Source: Lachnospiraceae bacterium (GTDB lineage: Bacteria; Bacillota; Clostridia; Lachnospirales; Lachnospiraceae). From it: a DNA stretch of 47,632 nucleotides. Position numbers and translations under genes: made by a program. Within the stretch, counting starts at the first letter, position 1. Each line of letters starts with the position of its first letter. Below are positions 42,816-47,632 of this stretch, in pieces. The stretch is from positions 86,173-133,804 of the forward strand of contig JAFTKW010000006.1 of NCBI GenBank assembly GCA_017453065.1, written 5' to 3'. The notes beneath the pieces are model-generated. The model worked only from the letters and a program-made list of their open reading frames with translations. It was not told the origin of the DNA and searched no databases.

Positions 42816-43472
42816 CTATCGAACTGTTATTAAGTCTTTTATTTTCTCATAAATAGCAGCCTTGATACCGCTAATCTTTTGGATATCTTCAATGGAGGCG
42901 AATGGTCCATTGCTCTCTCGATATGAAACGATATCCCTGGCACGTTTTTCCCCTATGCCAGGCAAATCCTTAAGTTGCTCCAAAGTCGCGGTATTGATAT
43001 TGACCAACTGATTTGGAGCATTTGTCTTTCCTTTGCCCGCTGCATTGCCAGTCTGAGTTGACAAAGTAATGTTTCCATCGGAAAACGCGTTCTCATTTCC
43101 TTCCTCCAAAACCATTCCCGTCACATAAATTTGGCTTCCATCCTGCAAAAAATCCGCAAGATTTAGTGCCGTTTCGTCTGCCCCTTTGGCAAACCCACCA
43201 GCAGCCATCAGACCATCATAAACTCTACTTCCTTCCGGCAGTTCGTATATCCCAGGTATCTGAACGTATCCGCATATATGTACCCACAGGGTTGGGATTT
43301 CCTCCCCTGTTTCTGCAACGCTTTCACAAGTTTCTTCCACTTCATACACCTGTTCCTGGATCAGCATCTCCTCTATGGTCTGCCCTTGACCGTCACAGCC
43401 ACATAGCCATAGTGCGCCCAGACACAAAATGCCAAAAAGCATTTCTCTATTCCATTTGACTTCTTTGTTCAT
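42816..43472 (-). CDS. comEA: ComEA-like helix-hairpin-helix protein
   Basis: A 218-residue protein: signal/lipobox-like N-terminus (LWLCGC, cysteine about 26), an acidic stretch, a SLBB domain (VHICGYVQIPGIYELPEGSRVYDGLMAAGG), a polar linker, and a C-terminal double helix-hairpin-helix of ComEA (VNINTATLEQLKDLPGIGEKRARDIVSYRESNGPF is its core). ComEA binds incoming double-stranded DNA and passes it to ComEC, which is encoded about 3.2 kb further on. ATG 43472 follows AAAGGAG. Confidence 0.92.
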   Translation of the reverse strand: MNKEVKWNREMLFGILCLGALWLCGCDGQGQTIEEMLIQEQVYEVEETCESVAETGEEIPTLWVHICGYVQIPGIYELPEGSRVYDGLMAAGGFAKGADETALNLADFLQDGSQIYVTGMVLEEGNENAFSDGNITLSTQTGNAAGKGKTNAPNQLVNINTATLEQLKDLPGIGEKRARDIVSYRESNGPFASIEDIQKISGIKAAIYEKIKDLITVR

Positions 43473-43559
43473 GCCGTAGCTCCTTTCAAAACAAAAGGAG
43501 TGCCTCTCTACGCTGACTGAATTCATTGTATGCTAATCCACTGGTTTTTACAAGAGATT

Positions 43560-43991
43560 TTACTTCCACTTAAAAATCGTTATGCCAGCCACTGCAAGCG
43601 CCAATCCCAATACTTTTCTCCACTCAAAAGGCTGTTTGTCTGTCCCAAAAAGGCCAAACAGTTCTATTAGATATGCCACCGCAATCTGGGCAACTACTAT
43701 CAGCAACACCGCCTTTGCCGGTCCCAGCATCTCCATGCTTTTGATGACCGTATAAGTAATAAACGCACCAATACATCCACCCAACAGCAAATACTTTGGC
43801 TCCACCTTCCAAACAGCGGCCATGCTGGAGCGATCTGTAAATGCCCATATAAAAAGGCAGAGCAAAAATGCGCTACCTTGCACAAAGGTATTTGCCGTCC
43901 ATACAGAAGAAGCCTTCGTTACCTGCGTGTTAAAAACCCCTTGAATACTCATCAGCGCGCCAGACAAAAGTGCAATTAAAAAACCGACCAT
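43560..43991 (-). CDS. DMT-superfamily membrane protein (DUF606/YdcZ)
   Basis: A 143-residue protein with five membrane helices: VGFLIALLSGALMSIQGVFNTQ at the start, LGGCIGAFITYTVIKSMEMLGPAKAVLLIVVAQI in the middle and VLGLALAVAGITIFKWK at the end. This is the DUF606 half-size drug/metabolite transporter fold. Substrate unknown. The ribosome binding site GGAGA lies at the base of a CTTATC/GATAAG hairpin (44000-44017), which may limit translation. Confidence 0.82.
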   Translation of the reverse strand: MVGFLIALLSGALMSIQGVFNTQVTKASSVWTANTFVQGSAFLLCLFIWAFTDRSSMAAVWKVEPKYLLLGGCIGAFITYTVIKSMEMLGPAKAVLLIVVAQIAVAYLIELFGLFGTDKQPFEWRKVLGLALAVAGITIFKWK

Positions 43992-44049
43992 AGTAATCTC
44001 CTTATCTTTTTTGATAAGTATTTCCTACAAGCCGGTTTTTATTCTTGCT

Positions 44050-45453
44050 TTATTGTAACTGTAGCGCTATTTGATCTGCCAGCGCCTTCAGCTGAGTGTC
44101 GATATCCTCTCCGCTCCAAACCTTCGCCAAAGTGATTTCCAACTGAAGCCAGAAGTTTTCTGTCTCTAAAAGTTTTGGAAGTGAAACGGAAGTTTCATAC
44201 TCTGTCATGAACGCATTTAAATTGGAATTGGACTGATTTTCTCCATAGCATGCAGAAAGTTTTCCTGCTCTGCTATACAGTTTTTCCAAATACATCGTAG
44301 TTAAGAAGGTGGCAAAGTCGTTGGCCAGTTCTTTGTGTTTGGAGTATCCATTGATAGCCACACAGTTCGTTACTGCCATCGTACTTCCGTCCAACTGCTC
44401 ACTCAGTTTAGGCATTGCAATAATACCGTAATCATAAGTAAATGTGCCCTCTGTCTTCGCAGTCTCCAATATTTCAACTGCATCAGGCTTTACGATGGTA
44501 AATACCAGTTTGCCTTCTATGAACTCTTGCAGGATTCCATCCATAGTTACGTCATCCGCATCAATAGAGAAAAACTGATTTAAGTTCTGGAATATCTGCA
44601 AGCATTGCTTGGTTTCGTCATTGTAAATATTGATTTGCTCTTTGTCATCTCCGTTGGGACCGCCAACGTTCATATATGCACCAGCAAAATAGTAATTATA
44701 AAATACATCAGAAACATCCCACTTAAGCACCGCTTCTACAACATCAGGAGCGTCGTAGTTGTCTGCAAACGCAAGAAGTTCATCAAGGGTCGTTGGAATA
44801 CCAGCTTCCAACTGCGCCTGGGAAATCACAAGTTTGCCATCGGTATCCTCATAATTGGGGTCCTCTGGATCTACGATTGCATCATCTGTAAACTCCACAT
44901 CTACATCTTCTCCGCTTTCACCTGCCATCTGAGCAGCGGTCCACTCCTGAAGATATGTCTTATTGTACAAAAGAGCGCTGGTCTCAAAATAGTAAGGATA
45001 AGCAACCAATTTGTCCTTGTAGGTAACAGCAGACAAAGCACTTTGAGGGAAATGGGTATCACTCAGCACGCCCAATGTGTCTTCAACCTCATCAGCTAGA
45101 CCAGCCAAATATGCCTTACCCAAAGCATCATTGTCAATAATATAGGCATCTGGCATCTGTGTCTCTGTCATAGTAGCTTCGTTGATGGTTTCTAAGTAGT
45201 TGCTCGCTGAAACCAAAACCGGTATCACTCGTACATCTCTTTCCTCGCCAAATGCAACTGCTGCGCTGGCAATCAAATCAGACATCTCCTCATCGGAATA
45301 CCAAAAGTAAATGGTTTCCTTCTTAGGAGTATTGTCTACAATTATATCCACCGGTTCTTCCTGCATCTTTAAACCAGAAAGGCCCACGATGCTGATTCCT
45401 ATCAGCACGCAGGCTATTAAAACTATTGCTAAAAGTCTTTGCTTCAGACTCAT
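44050..45453 (-). CDS. extracellular solute-binding protein-like
   Basis: A 467-residue protein with an N-terminal membrane segment (LLAIVLIACVLIGISIVGLSGL) but no lipobox cysteine, then a periplasmic-binding-protein fold of type 1 (TIYFWYSDEEMSDLIASAAVAFGEERDVRVIPV, DAYIIDNDALGKAYLAGLADEVEDTL, AYPYYFETSALLYNKTYLQEW, VAINGYSKHKELANDFATFL). This resembles sugar-binding proteins of ABC importers. No permease or ATPase gene is near. ATG 45453 follows GGAGGTAT, 18 bp after argD. Confidence 0.8.
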   Translation of the reverse strand: MSLKQRLLAIVLIACVLIGISIVGLSGLKMQEEPVDIIVDNTPKKETIYFWYSDEEMSDLIASAAVAFGEERDVRVIPVLVSASNYLETINEATMTETQMPDAYIIDNDALGKAYLAGLADEVEDTLGVLSDTHFPQSALSAVTYKDKLVAYPYYFETSALLYNKTYLQEWTAAQMAGESGEDVDVEFTDDAIVDPEDPNYEDTDGKLVISQAQLEAGIPTTLDELLAFADNYDAPDVVEAVLKWDVSDVFYNYYFAGAYMNVGGPNGDDKEQINIYNDETKQCLQIFQNLNQFFSIDADDVTMDGILQEFIEGKLVFTIVKPDAVEILETAKTEGTFTYDYGIIAMPKLSEQLDGSTMAVTNCVAINGYSKHKELANDFATFLTTMYLEKLYSRAGKLSACYGENQSNSNLNAFMTEYETSVSLPKLLETENFWLQLEITLAKVWSGEDIDTQLKALADQIALQLQ

Positions 45454-45471
45454 ATATACCTCCATCCACGG

Positions 45472-46656
45472 TTACGCGAGGCACTGGTCCAAAATCTCTA
45501 TCATCTGGTCCACGTCCTCTTTAGTAATGATAAGGGGTGGAACGAAACGTATAATATCAGTTCCGGCATTGATTAAAATAAGTCCTTTGTTCAAGGCTTT
45601 ATTTAATATATCTGAAACAGGCCCCTTACATACCAGGCCCTGCATCAATCCCATACCTCTGCGAGTCAGCACATAATCATGCTTTGAAACCAGTTCATCC
45701 AGTTTCTGCTCGAGGTAAGGTGCAACTTCACCCACATGTTCTATTATATGTTTCTGGGCAAATAAATCAAGCACTTTGTTGATTGCTGCGCAGGCAAATG
45801 GGTTGCCACCGTAGGTAGTTCCATGATCTCCAGCAACTAAGGAATTTGCTGCCACTTTTTCTGTCATCAAAAAAGCTCCCACTGGAACGCCACAGCCCAA
45901 AGCCTTAGCGGTGGTCATAATGTCTGGCTTCACTCCGTAGTGTTGCCAAGCAAACATTTTTCCTGTACGTCCCATACCGCACTGAATTTCATCCAAAATC
46001 AGTAAAATATCTTTTTCATCACAGAGAGCACGCACCTTACTTAGGAATTCATCAGTCGCAGGATAAATTCCGCCTTCTCCCTGAACAGTCTCTAGAATAA
46101 TAGCACAAGTTTTGTCACTAACAAGTGCAGCCACGCTGTCAAAATCATTCATCTCGGCAAACTTAATATTGCCAATACCGGGTTCAAAAGCCTCTCTGTA
46201 TTTAGGAGTACCTGTTACAGACAAAGCGCCCATGGTTCTGCCATGGAAAGAATGATTCATGGCAATAATCTCATGGTCTGTAGTACCATCTTTTAGATAA
46301 GCATACTTTCTCGCTGCTTTAAGTGCACCCTCTACCGCTTCCGCTCCAGAGTTAGTAAAAAACACTCTATCCATACCGGAAACTTCTTTCAATTTGGTTG
46401 CCGCTTCAATCGCTGGCACATTGTAATAGTAGTTGGAGGTGTGAAGCAGCTTGTCAATCTGTGTCTTGAGGGCATCATTGTACTCCTGCTGCCCATAGCC
46501 CAGCGCAAATACAGCTATTCCTGACACAAAATCCAAATACTCTTTTCCCTCGATATCGTAAAGGTGAACTCCTTCTCCCTTGTCCAATACCACTTGAAAA
46601 CGATTGTATGTATGAAGCAGTACACTTTCTGCCTGCTCAATATATTTTTTCATCAT
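45472..46656 (-). CDS. argD: acetylornithine aminotransferase
   Basis: A 394-residue class-III PLP aminotransferase: LDFVSGIAVFALGYG, FTNSGAEAVEGALKAARKY, SFHGRTMGALSVTG, the aspartate loop LLILDEIQCGMGRTGKMFA and the PLP lysine in DIMTTAKALGCGVPVGAF. It makes N-acetylornithine from N-acetylglutamate semialdehyde and glutamate. It follows argB by 34 bp. The ArgD/GabT ambiguity of the family is settled by the arg neighbours. Confidence 0.95.
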   Translation of the reverse strand: MMKKYIEQAESVLLHTYNRFQVVLDKGEGVHLYDIEGKEYLDFVSGIAVFALGYGQQEYNDALKTQIDKLLHTSNYYYNVPAIEAATKLKEVSGMDRVFFTNSGAEAVEGALKAARKYAYLKDGTTDHEIIAMNHSFHGRTMGALSVTGTPKYREAFEPGIGNIKFAEMNDFDSVAALVSDKTCAIILETVQGEGGIYPATDEFLSKVRALCDEKDILLILDEIQCGMGRTGKMFAWQHYGVKPDIMTTAKALGCGVPVGAFLMTEKVAANSLVAGDHGTTYGGNPFACAAINKVLDLFAQKHIIEHVGEVAPYLEQKLDELVSKHDYVLTRRGMGLMQGLVCKGPVSDILNKALNKGLILINAGTDIIRFVPPLIITKEDVDQMIEILDQCLA

Positions 46657-46690
46657 TAGATGTCACCTTCTTTTATATGATGTTATCTTT

Positions 46691-47581
46691 TTAGATATTG
46701 TCCCCTTCATCATCAGAGATAATTGCTGTACCAATACCCTCATGGGTAAAGATTTCCAAAAGAAGTGTATGTGGAATACGTCCGTCCATAATATGTACTC
46801 TGTTTACGCCATTGCGAATGGCAGAAATACAGTTGGTAAGTTTTGGAAGCATACCTCCACCGATAAATCCACTATTCAAAAGTTCTTCTGCCTGAGAGGC
46901 TGTCAATCTGGATATAAAGCTGGACTTATCCTGAATATCTCTATAAAGACCTTCAATATCCGTCAGGAATGCTAACTTCTCAGCTCCCACTGCTCTTGCA
47001 ATTGCACATGCAGCATCGTCTGCATTGATATTGTAGGTCTGGAAATTCTCATCCAAACCGATAGGTGCTACGATTGGAAGGAAATCTTTTTCCAAAAGAT
47101 CAAACAATACCTTAGGATTTACATTTGTAATCTCACCAACAAATCCAATATCTTCGCCACCTGCGTATTTCTTTTCTACCTGCAGAAGACCGCCGTCTTT
47201 GCCACTGATGCCCACTGCTTTAACACCAAGTTCCTGTACCATAGTAACCAGATTTTTGTTCACTCTGCCGAGTACCATCTCAGCGATTTCCATGGTCTCT
47301 TCATCGGTCACACGAAGACCATTTACAAATTTCGCCTCTTTACCCGCTTTTTCCACCCAGCGGCTAATCTCTTTACCACCACCATGCACAATGATCGGCT
47401 TAAAACCTACCAATTTCAGCAAGGTCACGTCTTTAATTACGTTCTTCTGAAGTTCTTCGTTGGCCATAGCGCTTCCGCCATACTTTACCACGATAATCTT
47501 TCTATTAAAGTGCTGAATATAAGGAAGGGCTTCGATAAGCACCTCTGCTTTCGCTAAGTTTTTGTTGATATTGTCCTGCAT
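46691..47581 (-). CDS. argB: acetylglutamate kinase
   Basis: A 296-residue amino-acid kinase: [71 protein letters not shown] and [19 protein letters not shown]. It phosphorylates N-acetylglutamate, the committed step of ornithine synthesis. Some members are inhibited by arginine through an N-terminal helix, which is present here ([16 protein letters not shown]). The start is ATG 47581 with GGAG upstream, 12 bp after argJ. Confidence 0.96.
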   Translation of the reverse strand: MQDNINKNLAKAEVLIEALPYIQHFNRKIIVVKYGGSAMANEELQKNVIKDVTLLKLVGFKPIIVHGGGKEISRWVEKAGKEAKFVNGLRVTDEETMEIAEMVLGRVNKNLVTMVQELGVKAVGISGKDGGLLQVEKKYAGGEDIGFVGEITNVNPKVLFDLLEKDFLPIVAPIGLDENFQTYNINADDAACAIARAVGAEKLAFLTDIEGLYRDIQDKSSFISRLTASQAEELLNSGFIGGGMLPKLTNCISAIRNGVNRVHIMDGRIPHTLLLEIFTHEGIGTAIISDDEGDNI

Positions 47582-47592
47582 AATTTTTCTCC

Positions 47593-47632
47593 TTAACTGC
47601 GATAATCCGCATTAATTTTAACATAATCGTAG
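47593..47632 (-). CDS. argJ: ArgJ C-terminal end (partial, rest off the right edge)
   Basis: The 13 codons before the stop at 47593 read [12 protein letters not shown], the conserved C-terminus of bifunctional glutamate N-acetyltransferase/ornithine acetyltransferase (ArgJ). Its position upstream of argB fits the argJ-argB-argD order. Only the tail is visible. Confidence 0.85.
   Translation of the reverse strand, partial: YDYVKINADYRS

Overview
The window reads as a chromosomal segment of an anaerobic Firmicute, most likely a member of Lachnospiraceae (Clostridia). The reasons are moderate-to-low G+C, strong AGGAGG-type ribosome binding sites, several TTG starts, sigma-A promoters with 16-17 bp spacers, and typical Lachnospiraceae neighbourhoods (PheB-like ACT protein-hom-ApgM-lysC, WalRK-like pair next to GerMN/ComEC/ComEA, VTC-DUF4956-DUF4353). 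About 45 genes are seen, most on the minus strand. No rRNA, insertion sequence, prophage or classical CRISPR array was found.

Layout. 1-5400: small accessory genes (DUF1349, NUDIX, nitrilase-like, GNAT, small membrane proteins, TetR with a perfect palindromic operator, aminoglycoside-phosphotransferase-fold kinase). 5500-7180: tRNA-Gly(GCC) with promoter and terminator, then a 300-bp block of duplicated, hairpin-rich DNA, a secreted protein and a 48-residue membrane peptide. 7184-14763: NagZ-like GH3 hydrolase, a threonine-branch operon (ACT regulator, homoserine dehydrogenase, probable homoserine kinase of the ApgM family, aspartate kinase) and glyA. 14885-20095: a three-gene VTC / DUF4956 / DUF4353 surface module, then a lipid kinase and a PAP2 protein. 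20098-25199: a fused SfsA-MutY protein, 5'-nucleotidase, DUF1653 protein and an LCP cell-wall ligase. 25264-31588: a two-component operon with an unknown membrane protein, holA, then DUF47/PiT phosphate uptake with a Pho-box-like site. 31792-35918: an orphan decarboxylase sodium pump (gamma-like and beta subunits) divergent from a calcium-type P-ATPase, with a 28-bp palindrome between them. 36005-43472: a PD-(D/E)XK-like protein, an unusual periodic array, comEC, a GerMN lipoprotein, a WalRK-like pair and comEA. 43560-47632: a DMT protein, a solute-binding lipoprotein and argD-argB-(argJ).

The most notable feature is the array at 36871-37192, between comEC and the nuclease-like gene. A short half-site, AGTNGG, and its inverse, CCNACT, alternate with an exact 53-bp period over six units. 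In each unit the inverse and direct half-sites are 28 bp apart, leaving 22-nt and 19-nt segments that differ from unit to unit. I know of no described element with this geometry. It resembles an array of variable segments framed by dyad repeats, and it sits directly upstream of a probable nuclease gene, so it is the best candidate here for an undescribed system.

All functions are assigned by reading motifs. No database search was possible.
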